From RGIG5612 sp963589005 (GTDB lineage Bacteria; Bacillota; Clostridia; Lachnospirales; Lachnospiraceae): DNA of 64,000 bases. Location of the stretch: assembly GCA_963589005.1 (NCBI GenBank), contig CAVAJR010000007.1, positions 26,081-90,080 of the forward strand. The letters run 5' to 3'. Below are positions 16,729 through 25,392 of this stretch, in pieces (the stretch's first letter is position 1; each line of letters starts with the position of its first letter). Both the position numbers and the translations under genes were made by a program. The notes beneath the pieces were generated by a model, which was given only the letters and a program-made list of their open reading frames with translations, was not told the DNA's origin and made no database searches.

Positions 16729-18600
16729 ATGACGGACAGAAATAATAAAAATGTGCAGGGAAGTCATAAGCCGGCACAAAACAAGAGCAATAAAGCAGCT
16801 TCGGAGGGACAGAACAGAAAGAAAAAATATGAAAATGTTCCTGACAACCAGGCTGCTGTCAGAAAAACAGAGAAGTTCTCGCAAAAAAAGATTAAGACAA
16901 ACGGACTGAGAAATAATGCTGTGTCTGGAAAAACTAAAAAAGAGAACAGGGTAAATAAACTGAAAGTTATACCATTAGGCGGCATGGAAGCGGTCGGAAT
17001 GAATATGACAGCGATCGAATATGAAGATTCGATCATTGTCGTTGACTGCGGAATGGAATTTGCTGATGATACATTGCTGGGAATAGATCTGATAATCCCG
17101 GATGTTTCATATCTTAAGCAAAACAAAGCCAGGGTCAAGGCATTCTACATTACTCACGGACATGAGGATCATATCGGTGCGATCCCGTATGTTCTCAAGG
17201 ACATACAGGCGCCGATATACGGAACAAAGCTTTCCATAGCTCTTATACAGAAGAAATTAGAAGAGCATCATATGGAAAATATTGTTAAGCTTAAGGTCGT
17301 TGACTATGGTGAGAAGTTAAAGGCAGGGGCATTCAACATCGAATTTATCAGAACAAATCACAGCATATCGGATGCAGCGGCTCTGGCGATAACATGTCCT
17401 GCAGGCGTGCTGATCCATACAGGCGACTTCAAAGTGGATTACACGCCGGTATACGGAGATTCGATTGACCTGTGGAGACTTGCAGAGTTTGGCAAAAAGG
17501 GCGTGCTGGCAGTAATGTGTGATTCCACCAATGCAATACGCCCGGGATATACAATGTCAGAAAAAACTGTTGGTGAAACCTTCAATCTGCTATTTGCCGA
17601 ACATGCCAAAAACAGAATTATAGTTGCAACATTTGCATCTAATGTAGACAGAGTACAGCAGGTTATAAATACGGCTTATAAATACAAGAGAAAGGTTGTC
17701 CTGGAGGGGCGCTCAATGATAAATGTTATCGAGACAGCTCAGGAATTAGGCTATATAACCGTACCTAATAATACGATCATCTCTATTGATGAGATGAAAA
17801 ATTATCCGGACAGCAAGCTTACAATCATAACAACCGGTAGTCAGGGTGAACCTATGGCTGCGCTCTCTCGTATGGCCTATAAAAACCACAAGAAGATAGA
17901 GATCAAGCAGGACGATGTAATTATTTTCTCATCGACACCGATTCCGGGCAATGAGAAGGCCGTATCAAATGTAATGAACGAGCTTGCGCAGATGGGAGCC
18001 AAGGTAGTATTTCAGCAGACCCATGTCTCGGGACATGCATGTCAGGAGGAGATAAAACTTATGTACTCACTCCTGAAACCGAAATATGTAATACCAGCCC
18101 ATGGTGAATACAGACATAGAAGTGCTAACAGAAAACTGGCATTGGATATGGGATATAACAGCAAGAATGTTATTATGGCTGAAAACGGTGATGTGATCGA
18201 ACTGTCACAGAAGGCTGCCAAGATAGTAGACCATGTTCAGGCCGGCGGAATCTATGTGGATAATTCAGGCGTTGCGGATGTTGGAAGAACTATCATAGAA
18301 GACAGAAAGGATCTGTCTGAAAGAGGCGTGCTCATAGTATCTGTATGCATAGATAAGGAAAATGGTCTTATTATCTCAGGTCCTGAAGTATTTACAAGAG
18401 GCTGGGTATACGAGGGCGATCTTGATATAATACTTGAAGAAATAAATAAAATAATCTACAATAACCTGATAGATTATCTTGACAGAAATAAGTACAACAG
18501 AGGCAAGACCAAGATGATAATCGGCGACTCTGTGAGAAAATATACACGAACCAAGGACAGAAAGGGACCAATGGTTCTCCCTTTCATATTGGAGGTATAA
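16729..18600 (+). CDS. rnj: Ribonuclease J
   Basis: Metallo-beta-lactamase/beta-CASP nuclease with 5' exonuclease and endonuclease activity in mRNA turnover. With the ATG at 16729 it is 623 residues; the HGHEDH metal motif is at 143-148, the second His/Asp motifs (HTGDFKVD, CDSTN) follow, and the late HVSGHA and PAHGEYRH motifs are present. The first ~78 residues are a Lys/Asn/Gln-rich extension not found in Bacillus RNase J. An in-frame GTG at 16690 lacks a ribosome site, while AGGAGG sits 3 bases before 16729; this spacing is short, so initiation may be weak. Confidence 0.93.
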   Translation: MTDRNNKNVQGSHKPAQNKSNKAASEGQNRKKKYENVPDNQAAVRKTEKFSQKKIKTNGLRNNAVSGKTKKENRVNKLKVIPLGGMEAVGMNMTAIEYEDSIIVVDCGMEFADDTLLGIDLIIPDVSYLKQNKARVKAFYITHGHEDHIGAIPYVLKDIQAPIYGTKLSIALIQKKLEEHHMENIVKLKVVDYGEKLKAGAFNIEFIRTNHSISDAAALAITCPAGVLIHTGDFKVDYTPVYGDSIDLWRLAEFGKKGVLAVMCDSTNAIRPGYTMSEKTVGETFNLLFAEHAKNRIIVATFASNVDRVQQVINTAYKYKRKVVLEGRSMINVIETAQELGYITVPNNTIISIDEMKNYPDSKLTIITTGSQGEPMAALSRMAYKNHKKIEIKQDDVIIFSSTPIPGNEKAVSNVMNELAQMGAKVVFQQTHVSGHACQEEIKLMYSLLKPKYVIPAHGEYRHRSANRKLALDMGYNSKNVIMAENGDVIELSQKAAKIVDHVQAGGIYVDNSGVADVGRTIIEDRKDLSERGVLIVSVCIDKENGLIISGPEVFTRGWVYEGDLDIILEEINKIIYNNLIDYLDRNKYNRGKTKMIIGDSVRKYTRTKDRKGPMVLPFILEV

Positions 18601-18642
18601 TCAATCGGCGCGCGCGGATAACACAACCGGTTAGGAAAGAAA

Positions 18643-20649
18643 ATGAGCAAACATAACAATCGATCATCCAGAAGGAGCCAGAGTCTTAGAAGCTCTAATA
18701 TATCTGATAAAAAACGAAATATAGAATCAATAGCTGAGGTGGATTCAATTGACAGGGATACCTCGGCTGTTGGTATGTCTGAGCAAAATGACATGAGCTG
18801 GGCTGAGGAATATGCTGACGATAACCGCAGTGATAATGACGTGTCAAGCGAAAGTACAAGAGTGGTTGTACCAAGGAAGAAAACAACCAGACAGACAGAT
18901 GATGAGGGCTCGCAGGGTGAAGAACGAGATGATTTAAGCTCAATAAATGTTGAAGATACATTAACCTTCAGAAAAGCTTCTGCTGTGCCTGAAGTTGACA
19001 ATGAAAAGAATGAACAGCCGGATACAGAAGAAACAGATATCCGTGAAACAGCTGAGGATAATATAACAGAAGAACAGCCTGCGGCAGAAGAAGCAGAGAC
19101 GTCTGTTCAAAGCGAAGATGAAGAAGACGACTGGGATGGACAGTTTAAGATACGAGATGCCGTTACCGATAAAACTATCGTATCATTTGACGAGGCCAGG
19201 TCGGTAAGGGAAGCCGCATCACAGCTGCAGATGGATGATGGCTGGGTGGCAGAGCCTAAGATAAGGGATGCGGTTACAGACAAGACAATAGTATCTTTTG
19301 GAGAGGCACAGACGGTAAGAAAGGCCGCATCGCAGCTGCAGATGGATGATGACTGGGTGGCGGATTCCAAGATAAGGGACGCGGTTACAGACAAGACAAT
19401 AGTATCTCTTGGTGAGGCGCAGATCGTAAGAAAGGCCGCATCACAGCTGCAGATGGATGATGACTGGGTGGCAGATTCCAAGATAAGGGATGCAGTTACA
19501 GATAAGACAATAGTATCTCTTGGGGAGGTACAGACAGTAAGAAAGGCCGCATCACAGCTGCAGATGGATGATGACTGGATGGCAGATTCCAAGATAAGAG
19601 ATGCAGTTACAGATAAGACAATAGTATCACTTGATGAGGCACAGACAGTAAGAAATGCAGCAGCAAATGTTCTGCTGGAGGATGATTGGGACAGCCATGT
19701 AAGGATCAGAGATTCTGCCCAGGCAGGAAGTCATAACAGGCAGAAAGCACAGACGGTCAATCTTGAAGAACCTGCTGCGGCTGAGGATGCATCACTTACG
19801 AGAGTATTTAAGGTCAGCAAGTCCGTAAAAAACGAAAAAACGGATAAACAGACCGAGTTAAAGAAAACAAATAAGCCAAAAGAAAGCGGCAAGTCATCTT
19901 CAAAAGCATCAGAATATGTTCCGGAAGAAAAAACATCTGAAGATAAGAGAAAACAGCATCAGCAGGAGCTGATAGGTAATACCCGCCGCACTCAGGTCAA
20001 AGACAGCATATATGGTGACCAACGCAAGCTGTATTCTGATCAGGATAAGATCAATGAGAAATATATAAGAAGCAGCCGCGCAGAGTCGGTGAAAAGACAA
20101 AACAAATATAACGATCTTGAACAGATTAATTATGAGCAGCGTTATAATAATTCTGCGGATAGTTATTCTGATCAGAACAGATATGACAGAAACAGAAGAC
20201 AGAGCCGACCGGCAAGATATGATTATGATGATAGACCAGTAAGAAGACAGCCAAGATCATATGATGATTATGACTATCGCAGACGGGAACGGGAGGACGA
20301 TGGATATTATTACAAAGAAGCCAAGAGTCCGCTCAGGTTTATCCCGCTGGTATTTGTAATTGCAATATGTGTTCTGGGATTTATGGCTGCAAGACAGATC
20401 GCATATGATGTGCCGGTTAATTCAGCAGATTATTCAAAATATAATTACACTATCACAGCTGATTCAACTGATGAGACTGTTGCAAGTGATCTGCTGGAAT
20501 TGGGACTTATAGATAATGCATTGATCTACAGAATAAGATGCATCTTATATTCTGCAGATTACAAGGAGGGAACATATGTGCTCAGTCCTTGCTACAGTAC
20601 GGAAAAGATAATTAATATTCTCTCAGGATATGAATATGGTTCAGACTGA
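18643..20649 (+). CDS. Repeat-bearing membrane protein with MltG-like (LysM-like) C-terminal domain
   Basis: A 668-residue protein. Residues 1-165 are acidic and low-complexity; about 169-353 are five 37-residue repeats (KIRDAVTDKTIVS... core); 380-560 are charged, Tyr/Arg-rich; one membrane segment (FIPLVFVIAICVLGFMAA, about 566-583) is followed by ~70 extracellular residues resembling the N-terminal LysM-like part of endolytic transglycosylase MltG (DETVASDLLELGLID, GTYVLSP). The transglycosylase domain itself is absent. The gene sits where yrrL (mltG) lies in Bacillus, between the DUF1292/RNase J region and trmR. Probably a cytoplasm-anchored scaffold or regulator of cell-wall growth; this is inference. 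Confidence 0.75.
   Translation: MSKHNNRSSRRSQSLRSSNISDKKRNIESIAEVDSIDRDTSAVGMSEQNDMSWAEEYADDNRSDNDVSSESTRVVVPRKKTTRQTDDEGSQGEERDDLSSINVEDTLTFRKASAVPEVDNEKNEQPDTEETDIRETAEDNITEEQPAAEEAETSVQSEDEEDDWDGQFKIRDAVTDKTIVSFDEARSVREAASQLQMDDGWVAEPKIRDAVTDKTIVSFGEAQTVRKAASQLQMDDDWVADSKIRDAVTDKTIVSLGEAQIVRKAASQLQMDDDWVADSKIRDAVTDKTIVSLGEVQTVRKAASQLQMDDDWMADSKIRDAVTDKTIVSLDEAQTVRNAAANVLLEDDWDSHVRIRDSAQAGSHNRQKAQTVNLEEPAAAEDASLTRVFKVSKSVKNEKTDKQTELKKTNKPKESGKSSSKASEYVPEEKTSEDKRKQHQQELIGNTRRTQVKDSIYGDQRKLYSDQDKINEKYIRSSRAESVKRQNKYNDLEQINYEQRYNNSADSYSDQNRYDRNRRQSRPARYDYDDRPVRRQPRSYDDYDYRRREREDDGYYYKEAKSPLRFIPLVFVIAICVLGFMAARQIAYDVPVNSADYSKYNYTITADSTDETVASDLLELGLIDNALIYRIRCILYSADYKEGTYVLSPCYSTEKIINILSGYEYGSD
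19147..19701 (+). repeat. Five 111-bp in-frame tandem repeats
   Basis: Units begin at 19147, 19258, 19369, 19480 and 19591, each encoding 37 residues starting KIRDAVTDKTIVS. A degenerate sixth starts at 19702 (RIRDSA). Copies 2-5 are nearly identical in DNA, which suggests recent expansion and possible copy-number variation. Confidence 0.95.
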
Positions 20650-20675
20650 GAAGATTTAAGATTTGCTTGTTTGAG

Positions 20676-20705
20676 GACAGGATTGTTGTATTCAACAATC
20701 CTGTC
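20676..20705 (+). terminator. Hairpin after the repeat protein gene
   Basis: GACAGGATTGTTG and CAACAATCCTGTC form a perfect 13-bp stem with a TATT loop, followed by TTTGGGT. The U-run is short, so termination may be partial. Confidence 0.7.
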
Positions 20706-20888
20706 TTTGGGTAAACAGACACATATCCGTGCTATATGCAAATATGTGGACGGCAATGCGCCGGAGGCCTCATAATGAGGATAGTGTTAGAACAGCCGGA
20801 CATTTTATTGTAGCGGCAGTACCGGAGATCAAGGCAGTGACATCGAATGATTGCAATACGCAGCATAATGCCGGGATGATAGAAAACA

Positions 20889-21524
20889 ATGATAGTAGAC
20901 CAGAATATAACAACATATATACACTCGCTAGACTCGGATGCGCCCGCATACCTGGCAGAGCTGCGTGAATATGCAGAAGCGAACGATGTTCCCGTCATAA
21001 GGCAGGAGATGGAGTCCTTCATGAAAGTGCTGCTGAAGTTGGCCAAGCCTGAGCGGATCCTGGAGATAGGAACGGCAATAGGTTATTCAGCATTATTCAT
21101 GAATGAATGCCTGAAGAACGTACAGATAGTTACTATGGAAAATTATGAACCCAGGCTTCAGGAAGCCAGAAAGAATCTGGCAGGACATGACAATATTAAG
21201 CTGGTTGAGGGAGATGCAGTCCAGAACATTAAAAATCTGGAAGAAGGATTTGATATGATATTTCTTGATGCTGCCAAGGCGCAATATATTGTTATGCTTC
21301 CGGATCTGTTAAGACTTCTTAAGGATGGAGGCATATTGCTGGCAGATAATGTGCTTCAGGATGGTGAACTGATAAAATCAAGATATATAACTCCCAGAAG
21401 GCAGCGGACGATCCATAACAGAATGAGAGAATTTATCTGGGAGGTAAAACACAGGCCTGAACTTACAGCAAGTGTTATCACAATTGGCGACGGAGTGGTA
21501 TTGGCATACAAAAACAGTATCTGA
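20889..21524 (+). CDS. trmR: O-methyltransferase TrmR/YrrM (tRNA 5-hydroxyuridine methyltransferase)
   Basis: SAM-dependent methyltransferase of 211 residues in the catechol-O-methyltransferase-like family 3. The SAM motif ILEIGTAIGYSALFM, the acidic loop FDMIFLDAAKAQY and DNVLQDG are conserved. In Bacillus the homologue methylates 5-hydroxyuridine of tRNA to mo5U. The order with the following U32 peptidase (a candidate hydroxylase partner) is the same as yrrM-yrrN-yrrO. The ribosome site is weak. The GC-rich 180-base spacer upstream holds a CCTCAT/ATGAGG hairpin. Confidence 0.9.
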   Translation: MIVDQNITTYIHSLDSDAPAYLAELREYAEANDVPVIRQEMESFMKVLLKLAKPERILEIGTAIGYSALFMNECLKNVQIVTMENYEPRLQEARKNLAGHDNIKLVEGDAVQNIKNLEEGFDMIFLDAAKAQYIVMLPDLLRLLKDGGILLADNVLQDGELIKSRYITPRRQRTIHNRMREFIWEVKHRPELTASVITIGDGVVLAYKNSI

Positions 21525-21607
21525 ACAGCCCGGGGCAAGTTATTACATAAAATTAGATTGCTTTGAGCCATTGCGGCCGTGGACAATTTAAGAGAGAGGG
21601 AATATCT

Positions 21608-22876
21608 GTGAGAGATAAAAATCCAAATAATAAAAGAAAACCGGAACTTTTAATACCTGCAGGCTCACTGCCTGTCCTTAAGGTTGCCGTAATGTACGGT
21701 GCAGACGCAGTATATATCGGCGGAGAGGCATTTTCTCTTAGGGCAAATGCACATAATTTTTCTTCGGAAGATATGAAGGCTGGAATCGCATTTGCACATG
21801 AACATGGTGTCAAGGTATATGTAACAGCTAATATTCTGGCGCATAATAAAGATCTTGATGAAGCAGAAAAATACTTTAATGAATTAAAAGAAATCAAACC
21901 GGATGCACTTATAATTTCAGATCCGGGGCTGTTCATGCTGGCAAGAAGGATAGCTCCTGAAATTGATATCCATATCAGTACCCAGGCCAATAATACTAAT
22001 TACGGAACATATAATTTCTGGCATGATCTGGGTGCAACCAGAGTTGTAAGTGCCAGGGAACTGAGCCTTAAGGAAATAAGTGAATTAAGGGATAAAATCC
22101 CGGCTGATATGGAGATAGAATCATTCATTCATGGAGCTATGTGTATATCTTATTCGGGAAGGTGCCTGCTGTCTGCATATATGACCGGACGAAGCGGCAA
22201 TATGGGAGACTGCACACATCCTTGCAGGTGGAAATATTCAGTTGTAGAGGAAAAACGTCCTGGCGAATATATGCCGGTAATTGAAAATGAAAGAGGAACA
22301 TATATCTTTAATTCCAAGGATTTATGTATGATCGAATATATTCCGGAGATTTTGGAAGCAGGCATTGATAGCCTGAAGGTAGAGGGACGTATGAAAAGCG
22401 CTTTATATGTGGCAAGCGTTGCGCGCACATATCGTATGGCAATTGATGACTATCTTAAAGATCCGCAATATTACAGATCACGTCTGGATTTTTATAGAGA
22501 TGAGATCTCTAAGTGTACATACAGAGAGTACACGACAGGATTTTTCTTCGGAAAACCGGATCAGACGACTCAGATATATAATGCCAATACTTATGTGAAG
22601 GAATGGATATATCTGGGAATGGCAGATGCAGATAAGAAATATATTGCAGCTGACGGCAAGGTTTATTATATGTTGGAGCAAAAAAATAAATTCTGTGTCG
22701 GAGATAAAGTAGAGATAATGAGACATAATGGCGAAAATACACAGGTGATTGTTACAGATATGCTTGATGAAGACATGCAGCATATAGAATCATGCCCGCA
22801 TTCCAAACAGAAATTCTATGTATGTCTAGGGACAGACTTGAACACATTTGAAATAATAAGAGCAAAACAGGAGTAA
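21608..22876 (+). CDS. Peptidase U32 family protein (YrrO/TrhP-like)
   Basis: 423 residues from the GTG at 21608, preceded by GAGAGAGGGA; a longer start at 21563 lacks a ribosome site. The family is named as collagenase-like peptidase, but members next to trmR/yrrM act in prephenate-dependent hydroxylation of tRNA uridine (TrhP) or rRNA cytidine (RlhA). Conserved parts are PAGSLPVLKVAVMYGADAVYIGG, IHGAMCISYSGRC and SGNMGDCTHPCRW (cysteines fitting a cluster or metal site). Together with trmR it probably makes mo5U34 in tRNA. Confidence 0.88.
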   Translation: MRDKNPNNKRKPELLIPAGSLPVLKVAVMYGADAVYIGGEAFSLRANAHNFSSEDMKAGIAFAHEHGVKVYVTANILAHNKDLDEAEKYFNELKEIKPDALIISDPGLFMLARRIAPEIDIHISTQANNTNYGTYNFWHDLGATRVVSARELSLKEISELRDKIPADMEIESFIHGAMCISYSGRCLLSAYMTGRSGNMGDCTHPCRWKYSVVEEKRPGEYMPVIENERGTYIFNSKDLCMIEYIPEILEAGIDSLKVEGRMKSALYVASVARTYRMAIDDYLKDPQYYRSRLDFYRDEISKCTYREYTTGFFFGKPDQTTQIYNANTYVKEWIYLGMADADKKYIAADGKVYYMLEQKNKFCVGDKVEIMRHNGENTQVIVTDMLDEDMQHIESCPHSKQKFYVCLGTDLNTFEIIRAKQE

Positions 22877-22883
22877 AAAGTCA

Positions 22884-23684
22884 ATGATATCCTTTGATTG
22901 CAATTTTGAATCAGCTATTTTAAGAACGAAGGTTAATGTAAAGGTATATCTGCCTAACAGGGATAATTTCATGAATCCGGTGAGTGATTATAAGGAAAGG
23001 TATACATTTGCACCATTTAAGACCATCTTCTTGCTGCACGGAATGATGGACAGTGGTATGCAATGGGTTGAAAATACCAATATTGTTCGTCTGGCACAGG
23101 ATGCTGGAATGGCATTGGTTATTCCCAGCTGCGGCAATAATTTCTATATTAATACGATCTACGGCGCCAATTATTCGGATTTTATAACTCAGGAGCTTGT
23201 GGGATTTGCAAGAGCTTTATTTCCTCTTTCTGATAAACGAGAGGACAACTTCCTGTGGGGAATAAGCATGGGCGGATATGGAGCATTGAGATTTGGATTC
23301 ACATATCCGGAGATGTTTTCTAAGGTAATATCCATGTCTCCGACGTCGGATATAGAATTTGCTGCAAGATTTGCCGGAGCGATGGGAGTGCTGCCTGATT
23401 ATATAATCGGCAATTGGAAGCAATTGTCAGGTTCTGATCTTGATCTGCAAGTAATTGCGCAAAAAGCAGCAGACAGCGGCTCAGAACTTCCTAAAATCCT
23501 GGTTATTATAGCGGATCAGGACCATATGGTAAGGGATAATGAGGAATTCATGAGCAAATTAGATGAGCTTAAGGTCGACAATGAATTCAGAACGTATCCG
23601 GGAGAGCATACATGGAGATTCTGGGATGAGCATGTTAAGGAATGCCTGGACTGGCTTAATGAAGGAGATATATTCGCAGAGTAA
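22884..23684 (+). CDS. Alpha/beta hydrolase, esterase D/tributyrin esterase-like
   Basis: Cytosolic serine esterase of 266 residues. The oxyanion region FLLHGMMDSG, the nucleophile elbow GISMGGYG, an Asp in IIADQDHMV and a His in GEHTWRFWDEH form the catalytic set. The fold matches the EstA/FrmB group acting on short-chain acyl or S-formyl esters; the substrate is unknown. It starts 7 bases after the U32 gene and its stop overlaps the next ATG, so it belongs to the same operon. Confidence 0.85.
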   Translation: MISFDCNFESAILRTKVNVKVYLPNRDNFMNPVSDYKERYTFAPFKTIFLLHGMMDSGMQWVENTNIVRLAQDAGMALVIPSCGNNFYINTIYGANYSDFITQELVGFARALFPLSDKREDNFLWGISMGGYGALRFGFTYPEMFSKVISMSPTSDIEFAARFAGAMGVLPDYIIGNWKQLSGSDLDLQVIAQKAADSGSELPKILVIIADQDHMVRDNEEFMSKLDELKVDNEFRTYPGEHTWRFWDEHVKECLDWLNEGDIFAE

Positions 23685-24490
23685 TGAGAGAAAATAATAT
23701 CTGGTACAAAATATGGCGGATAATCTACCCGCTTATAATGTATTTTCTGCTGGATGTGATCGCCGTCTGGTTAGTGGAGACATTGCTGCTGGCATGGGCC
23801 CCGATTGCAGGCGGAGCTGATTCATGGTTGGTAACAAACATCCCATCTATAGCAACCATTGTATTTCTGGCAGCGTCAATACCTATCTTTTATAAGCTGT
23901 TTAAAAATGATTACAATCCTAGATCAGATTACATCTTCAGGAAACCCTGGTATCTGGGGCTGATCCTCCTTATGGGAGCATTGGCTTCCCATGGATTTAG
24001 TGCGCTGATATCGCTTATAAATATTGATGGGATCATCGGAAGCTATACACAGATAGAAGAATCCGTATACTCGGCAAATGTCATGTTGGTGATCATTCAG
24101 ACTGTAATATTGGCGCCTGTATCAGAGGAATTGATATTTAGAGGAATTTTATACAGAAGGATGGAAAAATATTTCGGAAGCTACTGGGTGCCTGCGCTTA
24201 TAAGTTCGGCACTGTTCGGAATATATCATTTTAATCTGGCACAGGGTATTTTCTCGTTTTTTATAGGAATGTTAAGCTGTGCGATATATTACCAGGTCAG
24301 AAATCTGGCAGCATCAATGCTTTTCCATATGGGAGCAAATGCATTATCAGCCGCATGTACATATCTGGGATTTAATTATCCCAAGATGTGGCTTTATGTA
24401 ATCGGCATGACGGCGGCATTGGCATTTGCCTGGGCAATATATTATTTCCTTATCAGACCGATAGGGCAGGAAACGACAGATTATAGATGA
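23684..24490 (+). CDS. CPBP family intramembrane metalloprotease
   Basis: Integral membrane protein of 268 residues with about seven or eight hydrophobic segments. The CPBP/Abi motif SEELIFRGILYRRM (EExxxR) and the second motif YHFNLAQG supply the predicted metal ligands. Such proteins process prenylated or bacteriocin-like peptides or modulate membrane stress; the target here is unknown. It overlaps the esterase gene by one base and ends the operon. Confidence 0.88.
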   Translation: MRENNIWYKIWRIIYPLIMYFLLDVIAVWLVETLLLAWAPIAGGADSWLVTNIPSIATIVFLAASIPIFYKLFKNDYNPRSDYIFRKPWYLGLILLMGALASHGFSALISLINIDGIIGSYTQIEESVYSANVMLVIIQTVILAPVSEELIFRGILYRRMEKYFGSYWVPALISSALFGIYHFNLAQGIFSFFIGMLSCAIYYQVRNLAASMLFHMGANALSAACTYLGFNYPKMWLYVIGMTAALAFAWAIYYFLIRPIGQETTDYR

Positions 24491-24526
24491 ATATGCAGGC
24501 AACGAAAAATAATAAAAAAACTGTGT

Positions 24527-24555
24527 TTGTATATTTGTTGGGTGTGTGCTATAGT
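24527..24555 (+). promoter_or_regulatory. Candidate promoter of the cupin gene
   Basis: TTGTAT (24527-24532), 17-base spacer, TATAGT (24550-24555), about 60 bases before the cupin ATG. Confidence 0.5.
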
Positions 24556-24614
24556 TATCAAGGATTATTTTTAATTCAATATAAATGTTAAATAATTTTA
24601 GGAGGAATATAACA

Positions 24615-24971
24615 ATGGCAGGTTATAAGATTACAAAAAAAGATGCTTATTATACTTATACAGCACCTGGACACAATGATTGCAAGTGCACAAGACTTCA
24701 TGATCCTCAGGACGTTGAAGGCGGCAGACTGATCAATGGTTTAACACATTTCCTTCCAGCAGGCGGCGGCACAGATTTTGCAGCTAACCCGGCTGAGTCT
24801 ATCTACTACATTCTTCACGGACAGATGATGTTCAAGGGTGAGGACGGAGTAGAAACACTTCTTACAGATGGCGACAGCGTTCATATTGCTGGCGGTTCGC
24901 CAAAGAACGTTACTAACGTTGGCCCTGACACAGCACAGATGCTGGTTATTCTTTTACCACCACAGAAATAA
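24615..24971 (+). CDS. Cupin domain protein
   Basis: Small beta-barrel protein of 118 residues starting at the ATG at 24615, which has AGGAGG nine bases upstream; an in-frame ATG at 24585 would place the ribosome site inside the gene. Motif 1 is degenerate (AESIYYILHGQMMFK instead of the usual G(x)5HxH) and motif 2 is in DGDSVHIAGGSPKNVTNVG, so metal binding may be weak. It precedes an acyl carrier protein and pta. No function can be assigned. Confidence 0.8.
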   Translation: MAGYKITKKDAYYTYTAPGHNDCKCTRLHDPQDVEGGRLINGLTHFLPAGGGTDFAANPAESIYYILHGQMMFKGEDGVETLLTDGDSVHIAGGSPKNVTNVGPDTAQMLVILLPPQK

Positions 24972-24973
24972 TT

Positions 24974-25023
24974 AAATCTGATTGAAAGATTGTCAGATTT
25001 GATTCTATAGATGATTATAGAAT
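24974..25023 (+). terminator. Two adjacent hairpins after the cupin gene
   Basis: AAATCTGA/TCAGATTT (24974-25000) and ATTCTAT/ATAGAAT (25002-25023). The AT-rich stems could attenuate readthrough into the acyl carrier protein gene. Confidence 0.45.
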
Positions 25024-25057
25024 ATATAATTATGGAATAAGAAAGGAAACGATATTA

Positions 25058-25306
25058 ATGGAATTCAGAGAGAACGTAATCAAGATTCTTGTAGACAAGG
25101 CTGCTAAGATGTTCAAACTTGATCCTTCTACATTAGGACCTGAAACAAGGTTCAAAGAAGATTTAGGATGCAAGTCTGCACACATCGTACAGTTCACAAC
25201 AACACTTGAGGATGAGTTTGACGTTGAAGTTCCTTACATGGAGTTCAACAGAAAAGCTACATTTGCTGATGCAGCAGAATACATTGCAGAACTTTGCGAC
25301 GAATAA
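25058..25306 (+). CDS. Acyl carrier protein with atypical attachment motif
   Basis: A 4-helix carrier protein of 82 residues. The phosphopantetheine site reads DLGCKSAHIVQF: Ser40 is kept but the canonical Asp before it is Lys and the Leu after it is Ala. It is not near fab or other fatty-acid synthesis genes; the neighbours are a cupin and pta. It may be a specialised carrier rather than the housekeeping AcpP, and it may need different recognition by the phosphopantetheinyl transferase. AAAGGAAA lies before the ATG. Confidence 0.82.
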   Translation: MEFRENVIKILVDKAAKMFKLDPSTLGPETRFKEDLGCKSAHIVQFTTTLEDEFDVEVPYMEFNRKATFADAAEYIAELCDE

Positions 25307-25335
25307 TTAATTTTACTCTAGCAGAATATGTATGG

Positions 25336-25370
25336 ACAGCTTGGCATATTTTATGATGCCAGGCTGTTTT
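25336..25370 (+). terminator. Intrinsic terminator after the acyl carrier protein gene
   Basis: ACAGC-TT-GGCAT pairs with ATGCC-AG-GCTGT, followed by TTTT. It lies right before pta, so pta may be read partly through or from its own start. Confidence 0.7.
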
Positions 25371-25392
25371 GGATTGTAAAGGAGAATTTACT

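Noticed and set aside
19107..19592. Long minus-strand open frame opposite the tandem repeats
   Set aside because: It mirrors the repeats of the plus-strand gene, has repeat-derived composition and no ribosome site.
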